NCBI GenBank assembly: GCA_021811525.1
Contig: JAJZOK010000097.1
Coordinates: 1,251-30,387, forward strand
Length of the DNA stretch: 29,137 nucleotides
Source of the DNA: Thermoplasmata archaeon
Lineage (GTDB): Archaea; Thermoplasmatota; Thermoplasmata; Thermoplasmatales; Thermoplasmataceae
Direction of reading: 5' to 3'
The translations under genes and the position numbers were made by a program. This document shows positions 9,305 to 15,726 of this stretch, piece after piece; positions within the stretch are counted from its first letter, which is position 1; every line of letters begins with the position of its first letter. The notes under the pieces were generated by a model. That model was not told where the DNA came from and did not search any database. It worked only from the letters and a program-made list of their open reading frames with translations.

Positions 9305-10194
9305 AAGCAATTGGATTAAATATGAACTACAGGTTTCAAAAAGAGAACGAGCTAAGTGTGGATGCTTTAAATTCACCATACGGAGACTTCCTGAAGTTTC
9401 TCCTGAAGTTGGGTCTTAGTGTGGAACAAGCCAACATTTATCTGGCCCTCATGAAACATGGGAGCAGGAAAGCCTCAGAAGTAGCGGAACTGCTTGGACT
9501 GGACCGGGGGCGTTGCTATAAGCTTCTGACCAAGCTGCAGTCTGACGGAATCCTTGAAATTGTAGGAACATCACCACTGAGATTTGATGTTGCCCCAATT
9601 GAAAAGATAATATCTGACAAGATCAGAAGCCAGAGGGAGTATCTCTCAGACGTGGAAAGCCAGGCTCCTGAGGTCATACATCAGTTTGAGAAACTATTTG
9701 TGTCAAGGCTTATAGATCCTGAAAGAGAGTTAACTGAGAAATTTAAGTTCAGTTTTGTTGAAGGAATGGACCGCGCAGCTGAATCCATAAGGTCAGTTGC
9801 CGCGGAAGCAAAGGTTTCCATTGACTTCTCCGCAGATTGGACCGTGGCCATCCCTTTTCAGAGCAGAGGGATCATAGACCTGATGGTTCAGAAGTCCAAG
9901 GATGGTGTTCCAATCAGGGCCATTACGAACAGGAACGAGAGAATCAGGGGTATAGTAAAGGATAGCGTTCCTTTCATTTCCATTAAGACAGTGAATCTGA
10001 CATCCATTCCGAATTTCATAGTAGCAGACAGCCAGTATGTCTACATCTTAATAGAACAGGAGAATTCTGATCTCCTGAGCGAGTCCAGGAGGAAGATCAT
10101 AGGTTTCACCATCTATTCGCAAGTGTTCGGAAGAGACATGGAAATGCTTTTTGAATACTTGTGGCAAAAGACCCCAAACACATCTCAGGTGTGA
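9301..10194 (+). CDS. TrmB-family transcriptional regulator
   Basis: 297 residues. An N-terminal winged helix-turn-helix (about residues 28-95) carries the family pattern 'GLSVEQANIYLALMKHGSRKASEVAELLGLDRGRCYKLLTKL', split here by LxxLG/recognition-helix positions, followed by the wing strand 'LRFDVAPIE'. A short helical linker (about 98-125, 'IISDKIRSQREYLSDVESQAP') leads to a C-terminal effector-like domain (about 135-290) of the phospholipase-D-like type found in TrmB regulators. TrmB proteins usually control sugar uptake and metabolism genes in archaea, so the sugar-acid island at 15.7-21.7 kb is a plausible but unproven target. A second in-frame ATG at 9325 would trim eight residues. It ends 7 bp before a convergent small ORF. 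Confidence 0.85.
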   Translation: MKAIGLNMNYRFQKENELSVDALNSPYGDFLKFLLKLGLSVEQANIYLALMKHGSRKASEVAELLGLDRGRCYKLLTKLQSDGILEIVGTSPLRFDVAPIEKIISDKIRSQREYLSDVESQAPEVIHQFEKLFVSRLIDPERELTEKFKFSFVEGMDRAAESIRSVAAEAKVSIDFSADWTVAIPFQSRGIIDLMVQKSKDGVPIRAITNRNERIRGIVKDSVPFISIKTVNLTSIPNFIVADSQYVYILIEQENSDLLSESRRKIIGFTIYSQVFGRDMEMLFEYLWQKTPNTSQV

Positions 10195-10201
10195 CCCTAC
10201 C

Positions 10202-10405
10202 TTATACATGTTTCACATTAATTCTAAAAGTTGATTGTGGAAATTCAAGAGATGCCCAGTCAACGTCATAAATTGTTGCTTTCTCCCCTTCATGTTTCGT
10301 GATAAATAAATCAATTGCAACAAACGCCGGATTTATATTGCTATTTATTGAGTTTTTTACATAACAGCCCATCTTTGCTGTATAGAAGCTCTGGGCAATT
10401 AACAC
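10202..10405 (-). CDS. Possible small hypothetical protein, 67 aa
   Basis: A GTG (10405) opens 67 codons ending at TAA 10202. A TATA-like 'GATATAAATAATT' lies 22 bp or so upstream, inside the last codons of the neighbouring membrane-protein gene, compatible with a leaderless transcript. The C-terminal part ('AFVAIDLFITKHEGEKATIY') has protein-like strand patterning, but no family is recognised. It may instead be a fragment of a lost gene; an internal ATG (residue 12) is an alternative start. Confidence 0.3.
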   Translation of the reverse strand: MLIAQSFYTAKMGCYVKNSINSNINPAFVAIDLFITKHEGEKATIYDVDWASLEFPQSTFRINVKHV

Positions 10406-10417
10406 AAATATGCCCCT

Positions 10418-10789
10418 CTAATTATTTATATCTTCCAATGCCAAATTCAGGTCATCCCTCACTTTTCTTTTCGCTTTTCTCTCAGTAAGAAGGTGGTGAA
10501 AGACAACGCCCCATACAAAAGTGGCCAAAGGCAAAACAAGCAAAGCAAAACTTGATGCACCCTCAGAAAGAGCAAGATTCCATACTTGGAAAGTATCATA
10601 CTCAAGAGGGCCAATCAATGGTATAAGATAATTGCCCGGTATGGAGCCAAGATAGCCTATATTTGGAAATACCAGATTTCCAAGGCGTATGCTAACAGTG
10701 TAAGCTATAATGTCGAAAAGAATAGTGGAAAATACATATGAGAGAATAGAGCCAAGTCCATCCTTCTTTTCTGCTCTTCTTTTACTCAT
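10418..10789 (-). CDS. Small membrane protein, 123 aa
   Basis: I chose the ATG at 10789 (MSKRRAEKKDGLG...) because a basic cytoplasmic head then precedes the first membrane segment directly. A GTG at 10867 would add 26 residues without hydrophobic or conserved character. Two or three membrane segments are visible: about residues 12-32, possibly 50-68, and 78-102 ('FALLVLPLATFVWGVVFHHLL'). The tail is charged and helical (ERKAKRKVRDDLNLALEDINN), probably cytoplasmic. A TATA-like 'CTATATAATG' at 10903-10912 (minus strand) could drive it with a leader. No family was recognised. It is divergent from the secreted-protein genes starting at 11126, sharing a 250-bp regulatory spacer with them. Confidence 0.6.
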   Translation of the reverse strand: MSKRRAEKKDGLGSILSYVFSTILFDIIAYTVSIRLGNLVFPNIGYLGSIPGNYLIPLIGPLEYDTFQVWNLALSEGASSFALLVLPLATFVWGVVFHHLLTERKAKRKVRDDLNLALEDINN

Positions 10790-10964
10790 CTGAATCTCTA
10801 CCGAAAATTTCCTACAAAAAAGTTTAGGTGTGTTTTTTATCACAACAGAGCGTTGGGCCAAACCCACGCTATGTCTGGGCTATAAAATGAACTTCAAAAA
10901 ATCATTATATAGCAAGCAAAATAAACTGCACTCCAGCTTTCTTTTGTAATTCCCCCATTCCGGC

Positions 10965-10973
10965 GTTATAAAG
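10965..10973 (+). promoter_or_regulatory. Upstream TATA-like element (P1) of the secreted-paralog genes
   Basis: 'GTTATAAAG' matches an archaeal TATA box and directly abuts the first of three inverted repeats. It would start transcripts near 10990-11000, giving a leader of about 130 nt before the ATG at 11126. It may be an alternative to the TATA element at 11043. Confidence 0.35.
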
Positions 10974-11039
10974 ATATGTGTATATCTTGAGACACACATT
11001 TATTGTGTATGTCAGAAGTCGCATACAAAATATTGTATG
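10971..11039. promoter_or_regulatory. Cluster of three inverted repeats, probable operators
   Basis: Repeat A is AAGATAT-GTGT-ATATCTT (10971-10988). Repeat B is ACACA-N5-TGTGT (10994-11008). Repeat C is CATACAA-AATA-TTGTATG (11022-11039). A and C share the same 7-4-7 geometry but not the same sequence. Repeat centres are about 21 and 30 bp apart, near two and three helical turns. C ends three bases before the strong TATA element at 11043, so a bound protein would sit over the BRE/TFB site or act as an activator. Confidence 0.6.
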
Positions 11040-11042
11040 GCC

Positions 11043-11051
11043 TATAAAAAA
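11043..11051 (+). promoter_or_regulatory. TATA box (P2) of the secreted-paralog genes
   Basis: 'TATAAAAAA' is the best TATA match in this spacer. A start about 25 bp downstream (near 11070) would leave a leader of roughly 55 nt carrying the Shine-Dalgarno at 11113-11117. Confidence 0.6.
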
Positions 11052-11112
11052 CATTGCCTCATCAGAAATGTTCACGCAACCCATTATGAAAGCGATTGAA
11101 AATAACTATTCA

Positions 11113-11117
11113 GGAGG
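11113..11117 (+). promoter_or_regulatory. Strong Shine-Dalgarno site
   Basis: GGAGG lies 8 nt before the ATG at 11126. It fixes this start and stands out because many neighbouring genes look leaderless. A similar GGAG at 11745-11748 serves the second paralog. Confidence 0.75.
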
Positions 11118-11125
11118 ACAAATAA

Positions 11126-11713
11126 ATGAATCGAAAAATAATGCTGTTGATGGCGGTCGTCGCCGCGATAGCCATACCATCAGTTGCGATGGCAGAAGTT
11201 GTAGTAAGTACTTCAGCTTCTGTAACCACTTCGTCCACCGCAACCAGCGTGGTAACTATCACAACGGCAGAAAACTACCCTCAAGCAAACGCAGCCGGCT
11301 ATTTGACCCTGGCCACATCAAGCAGTGGAGTGGCTGAGATTGAGCTCAATGCTCTCGCATCGGGCGGAACAATCTACATGGCAAATGTTCTTGAACTGTT
11401 GCCAACAGCCTCAGGAACTGTGCAGCTGTCAGTGAACATACCTACAGGAGTAACAATGGTACTGTCCACAACCACGCAGTCTATCGTTGCAACATCCAGT
11501 GGGTTTGCCATTGCCGATGCAACTGGTGCAATTACTGGATCGATCTCCTCAGCTGGAGTTCTCACAGGAGCACTTGACATAGTAGGCAGCGGATCAGCAC
11601 AGTCCGTGTCATCCTTTACGGTGACAGCAGCTACACCAGTGATGGTCGGGTTCGTCCTTGACTCAGGCATTGGAGCCGGAACTGGGGCCATTGGGGTTGG
11701 ATACACATCTTAA
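11126..11713 (+). CDS. Small secreted protein, first of two tandem paralogs
   Basis: 195 residues. A clear signal peptide (about 1-23, 'MNRKIMLLMAVVAAIAIPSVAMA' with an Ala-x-Ala cleavage site) is followed by a Ser/Thr/Ala/Val/Gly-rich, almost Lys- and Cys-free body with beta-strand periodicity. There is no C-terminal membrane helix, so the product is probably released or held by other envelope proteins. It resembles the next gene over two blocks: 'AGYLTLA...' through 'ELLPTASGTVQLSVNIPTGVTM', and the C-terminal 'TPVMVGFVLDSGIGAGTGAIGVGY'. I know no named family. The strong ribosome-binding site, operator cluster and TATA box indicate high, regulated expression. A hairpin overlaps its stop codon, which may reduce read-through into the second paralog. 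Confidence 0.85.
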   Translation: MNRKIMLLMAVVAAIAIPSVAMAEVVVSTSASVTTSSTATSVVTITTAENYPQANAAGYLTLATSSSGVAEIELNALASGGTIYMANVLELLPTASGTVQLSVNIPTGVTMVLSTTTQSIVATSSGFAIADATGAITGSISSAGVLTGALDIVGSGSAQSVSSFTVTAATPVMVGFVLDSGIGAGTGAIGVGYTS

Positions 11714-11738
11714 TGATGTGTACCATCTCTCTTTTTTT
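11702..11738 (+). terminator. Hairpin plus T-tract over the stop codon (terminator/attenuator)
   Basis: TACACATC-TTAAT-GATGTGTA (11702-11722) forms a perfect 8-bp stem whose loop contains part of the TAA stop. Ten bases later comes a run of seven T (11732-11738). It lies between the two paralogs and just upstream of the second gene's Shine-Dalgarno, so partial termination or RNA-end protection would give unequal expression of the pair. Confidence 0.6.
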
Positions 11739-11758
11739 ATTAAAGGAGCTGTGATTTT

Positions 11759-12304
11759 ATGTTATTTGCCATAAAGGAAAGGAAAAAGCGTGCATTCGCA
11801 TACTTTATCCTCGCATTTTTGGCAGTAACGATTATTTTGCCTAATTCAGCTAATGGAGAAATTCAGGTTAACAGCCTTGCAAAAGTATCAGTGAATTCGT
11901 CGCTCACAGCACCTGCCGTTCAGATTCAGGGGTCAGGTTATGCCTCATCCGCGGGTTATATCAGTTTCTCGGGAATAGGCACAACAAACCTAGCCCTGAG
12001 TTTGAGTTCAACGCTACTTACGGTGGACCTGCTAAATATCATAGAAATAATGCCATCACAATCAGGAACAATATTCTTTGAATACAACCTGCCGGTGGGT
12101 GTTACCATGTACCTGAACTCAGTGGTCATCAGTGCGCTCATAGTAACTCTCACCCTGTCAGGAACCGCAATGCCCGGCACAGGATCTTTGAGCACGTACG
12201 GAGGGGTGCACGTCACGAGCGGTACACCACTCTACCTTTCATTCGTAATGAATGGAAATGCAGCCGCCACAGGATACGTTAATCTCGATTTTTCACCAGA
12301 TTGA
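11759..12304 (+). CDS. Small secreted protein, second of two tandem paralogs
   Basis: 181 residues. A basic head (KERKKR) and hydrophobic core (about residues 13-28) form a signal peptide with likely cleavage after 'SANG'. The body aligns with the upstream protein: 'AGYISFSG...', 'EIMPSQSGTIFFEYNLPVGVTMYL', and the C-terminal 'TPLYLSFVMNGNAAATGYVNLDF'. Similarity is clear in pattern but low in identity, so duplication is old or selection relaxed. GGAG at 11745-11748 precedes the ATG. There is no membrane anchor or catalytic motif. It is probably an envelope or extracellular structural protein. The pair converges with an ABC-2 exporter operon, but export of these proteins is already explained by their signal peptides. 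Confidence 0.82.
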   Translation: MLFAIKERKKRAFAYFILAFLAVTIILPNSANGEIQVNSLAKVSVNSSLTAPAVQIQGSGYASSAGYISFSGIGTTNLALSLSSTLLTVDLLNIIEIMPSQSGTIFFEYNLPVGVTMYLNSVVISALIVTLTLSGTAMPGTGSLSTYGGVHVTSGTPLYLSFVMNGNAAATGYVNLDFSPD

Positions 12305-12319
12305 AATAAACTTTACTCC

Positions 12320-12332
12320 ATTTTCTCTTTTT
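12320..12332 (+). terminator. T-rich terminator after the second paralog
   Basis: A pyrimidine tract, 'TTTTCTCTTTTT', lies about 16-28 nt past the stop codon without a hairpin. It fits an archaeal T-tract terminator. Confidence 0.4.
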
Positions 12333-12403
12333 GAATCCTGGACTCTAACTTTCAATTAAGAAATTTACATTTTCAAGAAACTTCCAATGCAAATATTATA
12401 AGT

Positions 12404-13147
12404 TTACGGGTCGCGCCATCTGGACCTTTTCAATGCTATATAGCTGAATATAATGGTTATCGCAACTAATATGGTCCAGTATTCTCCCGTTTGGACCAGT
12501 GTCAAAGTGGCAAAACCCGCCTGACTCTGTGCAATCTGTGCGGCATATGTTGTAGGTGAAATATACGCGAGGTACCTGTAAGGTAGTGGTATGTATGATA
12601 TTGGATAATAAACAGGAGGAATCGTGGTCAGGATGGGCGCAAGGATACCTGAAAAAGCCCATGTTTGAATAATGTCTGTCGAAATAGTGGAGAGGAAAAA
12701 TCCAAGTGACACAGCGAACGTGAAAATTGTTGCCATATCAAAGAAAAGAACTATAGCACCGGCAAGGGAAAGATGCACAAACAGTATGTTGAAAATAATG
12801 AGCAGGCTGATAGTGGGAATGGAGTATACAATCTGAGAAAGAGCCATTCCAAGAATATATGTTCCGGGACCTGTCGGTGAACTGACAACCATATCCTGGA
12901 GCCTCATGTCATTCTTCAGGTGAGACAGGTCACCCTGCATTGCTGTACCACTAGTAACCATGTTCATGATGAGGGCACCTTCGGCTGCAACTGGGAGGAG
13001 AGTGCCATGGCTGGCAAAGGTAACCACTGCCAAAAGTGAAAGTGGGGCAAGCAAGGTATTGATCAATGTGACAGGATAATTTACCATTGCATAGAGAGAA
13101 TTTACTAAAATGGAGGCATATACCTGGCTTCCTTGGTTCCTGTTCAT
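12404..13147 (-). CDS. ABC-2 type transporter permease
   Basis: 247 residues with about six membrane segments (roughly 26-46, 53-70, 98-122, 128-152, 165-185 and 222-240). The length and layout fit ABC-2 exporter permeases, including the family-typical amphipathic stretch before the third segment ('RLQDMVVSSPTGPGTYILG') and the Pro-rich loop 'PPVYYPISYIPLPYRYLAYISP'. It forms the channel for the ATPase encoded just upstream; its ATG overlaps the ATPase stop as ATGA, so the two are translated together. ABC-2 systems export drugs, lipids, polysaccharide or peptides. The cargo is not evident here. Confidence 0.88.
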   Translation of the reverse strand: MNRNQGSQVYASILVNSLYAMVNYPVTLINTLLAPLSLLAVVTFASHGTLLPVAAEGALIMNMVTSGTAMQGDLSHLKNDMRLQDMVVSSPTGPGTYILGMALSQIVYSIPTISLLIIFNILFVHLSLAGAIVLFFDMATIFTFAVSLGFFLSTISTDIIQTWAFSGILAPILTTIPPVYYPISYIPLPYRYLAYISPTTYAAQIAQSQAGFATLTLVQTGEYWTILVAITIIFSYIALKRSRWRDP

Positions 13148-14034
13148 CTCTTTGCACCCCCGTAGACTACGTTTTCAAAGATTGTATTCAAAGAAACCTC
13201 CTGCACAGTGAATTTAATCTTCCGGGAAATGAGAGAGTTGATTATGCCATATACTTCAGATTCATGAGTGTAAATTTGTGTTACTCCTTCCGGCAGGTGT
13301 ACAAAATCTCCTTTCTCTAGATCGATTTCAAAATCTTTTGAATAAACCTTGATGTTGTATGGGTATCTCATTACTTTCCTCAATTCCTGCATGGTGCCAA
13401 ATGCAGCAAGTTTACCACGGTTCAGCATACCGATCATGTCTGCGAGTTCTTCAGCTTCTTCCAGATAGTGAGTGGTGAGTACAATGGTTCTTTCCTTCTT
13501 CATGGAGGTGAAGAGTGACCAGAGTTCCTTCCTAGAAAGGTAATCTAGGCCAGTTGATGGTTCATCAAGGAATATCAGTTCTGCCTCAGATGAAAGGACG
13601 GTTGCAACCAGTACCTTCCTCTTCTGCCCTCCTGATAAATTACGGTTCTTCTGGCCTTCGAGCTTTTCCATACCAAGCTTCCTTAAGGTATCCAATGCAA
13701 TCTGCCGGGCATTTGAGTGGGTATATCCTCTGTACATCAGGTATGAAGTAATTGTCTGGGCTGGAGTCATCCACGGAACAGCTCTGGCCTCCTGAGGGAC
13801 GGCTGCCACCAATTCCCTGATTTGTTTAGCCTGTGAGACAACATCCAATCCATTAATTAAGGCATTTCCAGAACTTGGCGTCAATTGAGTGGAGAGTATT
13901 CTGACCAGGGTGGTCTTCCCTGCTCCATTCTCTCCAATGAGCGAGAATATGCCATTATGGTTAAGATTGAACGAAACATCGGTCAGCGCGACATTCCCGC
14001 CATGGTAGGTCTTAGAAATACCTGAAACTTCTAT
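13144..14034 (-). CDS. ABC-2 transporter ATP-binding protein with no canonical start codon
   Basis: The first ATG/GTG/TTG in frame (TTG 13884) lies after the Walker A motif, so it cannot be the true start. Reading upstream gives a complete N-terminus: 'IEVSGISKTYHGG' then 'SLIGENGAGKTTLV' (Walker A at residues 34-42 when counting from ATA 14034). The LSGGQ signature is at about 133-137 and Walker B 'LIFLDEPSTGLD' at 153-164; the H-loop 'TTHYLEEAEELAD' follows. The frame stays open to a TGA at 14086-14088 but contains no ATG, GTG or TTG. The ATA at 14034, 3-5 nt after the start expected from the TATA-like element at 14061-14069, is the best-placed initiator; ATT at 14055 is too near that element. 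The product energises the permease encoded downstream. A sequencing error at the start codon is the main alternative. Confidence 0.8.
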   Translation of the reverse strand: MEVSGISKTYHGGNVALTDVSFNLNHNGIFSLIGENGAGKTTLVRILSTQLTPSSGNALINGLDVVSQAKQIRELVAAVPQEARAVPWMTPAQTITSYLMYRGYTHSNARQIALDTLRKLGMEKLEGQKNRNLSGGQKRKVLVATVLSSEAELIFLDEPSTGLDYLSRKELWSLFTSMKKERTIVLTTHYLEEAEELADMIGMLNRGKLAAFGTMQELRKVMRYPYNIKVYSKDFEIDLEKGDFVHLPEGVTQIYTHESEVYGIINSLISRKIKFTVQEVSLNTIFENVVYGGAKR

Positions 14035-14060
14035 GTGCGTAGTTTTGTATTGAATGCACG

Positions 14061-14069
14061 TATAAAAAA
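14061..14069 (-). promoter_or_regulatory. TATA element of the ABC-2 operon
   Basis: The minus strand reads 'TTTTTTATA' here. A start about 25 bp downstream falls near 14038, within a few bases of the ATA codon proposed as the ATPase start. No Shine-Dalgarno is visible, consistent with a leaderless message. Confidence 0.5.
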
Positions 14070-14168
14070 GAGGACACTTCGTCTGTCAGGTAGAGAAATT
14101 CCACAAAAGGAGTTCAAATTAACTGACTGAGAAGTATCGATATCAGAAAATACAGGATAAGTGGCCTC

Positions 14169-14893
14169 TTATTTGATTTCAATCCAATCGATAATTTGGT
14201 AAAGGGCATAATCAAAATCAGGCAATTCTTCATGTACAATAGGCTTTAGCTCCCTATAATACAGCTTTTCTCTCTGCTTGAGTTTCAATTTGAAAGCATC
14301 TGTGTCAACCTTCATATGGTAGAAATCTAGTTTCCTTTTGATCAGACGCTCATTGTATTCCATATCCTTCTTACTTATCACGAAATTCAAATCAAATATA
14401 TCTCTACCATTTTCTCTGGTCAAGATGCCCCTCACTTTTTCTGAAGCCACTTCATCTTAGTTCATTCCCGAGATATTTTTCACAGGGATATCATATTGGG
14501 GAAAATCAAGCTTTAACGGCAACTTTTTTAAGAGAACCTCCTCTCTTTTGCTTAGTTCAAGGTATATTGTCGAACTGTCCGTTTCTGATGTATGCAGTGG
14601 GCATCTATCAGGTATCCCTCTGAATTCCCGCGAGAGTCATTTTTGAGAACCTTAAGTTCATTTGTGAAATCATAAATTCGGAGTTCTCTGGAAACATGTT
14701 CGAATAAGTTACCTTTTATTGCGCCGGATAGTATAAAGCCAGGGTCCTCTGAAAATCTACTCAGACCATTAAAAAACCAAAGGTGGGTACCGCCTTTGAA
14801 CACAATAGGGATCTCAAAGAGTATAGATAACAACAGGCATTGCAGGTAATGCTTCTCCAATTGCCAGGTCCTTAAGCCTCTCAGTTTAGAAAG
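14169..14893 (-). pseudogene. Decayed AbiEii-type nucleotidyltransferase toxin
   Basis: Pieces of an AbiEii/AbiGii toxin lie in two frames. The N-terminal piece (14552-14893) reads 'LRTWQLEKHYLQCLLLSIL', then 'FKGGTHLWFFNGLSRFSEDPGF', the family's nucleotidyltransferase motif (usually KGGTALW...RFSEDLDF). Near 14622 the reading shifts to a second frame, giving 'CPLHTSETDSSTIYLELSKR' and 'REEVLLKKLPLKLDFPQYDI'. That frame is cut by an in-frame TAA at 14457-14459 and then resumes with 'DEVASEKVRGILTRENGRDI', the conserved C-terminal helix. No start codon survives: a stop at 14894-14896 precedes the first piece. AbiEii toxins inactivate RNA substrates by adding nucleotides, in partnership with an AbiEi antitoxin encoded upstream. 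With at least two lesions plus a lost start, this copy is inactive. Confidence 0.85.
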
Positions 14894-14913
14894 TTACCTG
14901 ATTCTCTCAGCCC

Positions 14914-15464
14914 TTAAGGGCCTATTACCTCCAGTAGCTTTTTGCTAACATTCCCCTTAAATCTTATAAGTTGGGACGCCAAGTTTCTGTATCCATTCGG
15001 ACTGCCAAAATCGTTCATATCCGATTCAGAAAATATGTTGAGGTAATACCCATCGAGGAATGCTTTTTCTGGTGTTTCAAAGAAACAATAGCTTCCTTTA
15101 ATGTTATGCCTCTCGAAACCAAACATTAAACCTGAGGGTATTTTATGGAATTTATTGGTGTTACAGATTGAACGTTCTTCGGAACCTGCTGAATCACTTG
15201 GTGAAATAACAAAGCTGAGTGCAGTGAAATATAGGATGGTTCGACGAATTGTGAAGCAATTATTAGATCGTCTTCCGAGAAAGATACCTTTCCCTTTAGC
15301 AAACGCTTAGCAAGCCCCTACTTTACACTACCGTTCAAATATACTGCAGATACTGCCTGATCCTTGTTATTCAAATTTGCAAGCTGAATAGTATCATAAA
15401 CCATTTTTCCAGATTTCAGAGCCAAGTCACGGATCTTGTAAAGGGAAAGTTCTTTAATTGTCAT
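14914..15464 (-). pseudogene. Decayed AbiEi-type antitoxin / transcriptional regulator
   Basis: From ATG 15464 the frame encodes an N-terminal winged-helix-like region ('LSLYKIRDLALKSGKMVYD'), then a premature TAG at 15318-15320 after codon 48. It continues with the family core 'EPSYISLHSALLFHQVIQQV' and 'PKNVQSVTPINSIKYP'. Near 15130 the reading shifts frame into 'SGLMFGFERHNIKGSYCFFE' and 'TPEKAFLDGYYLNIF', the highly typical AbiEi 'PEKA.lD.lY' block, ending at 14914. The gene lies immediately upstream of the toxin remnant in the usual antitoxin-toxin order. An upstream TATA-like element (about 15507-15516) and a purine-rich 'AGGGGCG' just before the ATG are preserved. AbiEi normally represses its own operon and neutralises the toxin; this copy cannot give full-length protein. 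Confidence 0.85.
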
Positions 15465-15726
15465 CGCCCCTAAATAACTATATTGTTAAAATGAAATGGT
15501 AGTAGAAATTATAAAACTTAGAGCTTGGTTCAACTTACCCGCCAATGCTCATGAGATGTTTAATTGTAAAAGACGCATATTTGATATATATATAAGTTCG
15601 ATAGTACCCCGAATTTTGTTTATCATTGGATATTTTCAAGGGTTTTCTTGATTTACCGACTGTAAAATGGATATAAATATGAAAAATTGCTCCAAATATC
15701 GGTTTGGTCTGTTGAAGAATCTTTGT

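Noticed and set aside
13087..13320. Plus-strand frames over the ABC-2 genes
   Set aside because: They lie fully across strongly supported minus-strand ATPase and permease genes and show no family motif.
15101..15310. Plus-strand 69-codon frame in the AbiE remnant region
   Set aside because: The minus strand of the same stretch reads clearly as the AbiEi core, so this is its shadow.
14090..15500. Insertion sequence or transposase remnant as the explanation of the broken frames
   Set aside because: No terminal inverted repeats, target duplications or transposase motifs; the pieces assemble into AbiEi and AbiEii proteins.
15580..15610. TATATATATA-rich stretch as a plus-strand promoter
   Set aside because: No plus-strand gene follows; the only downstream frame is about 25 codons and runs into the end of the hydroxyacid dehydrogenase gene on the other strand.
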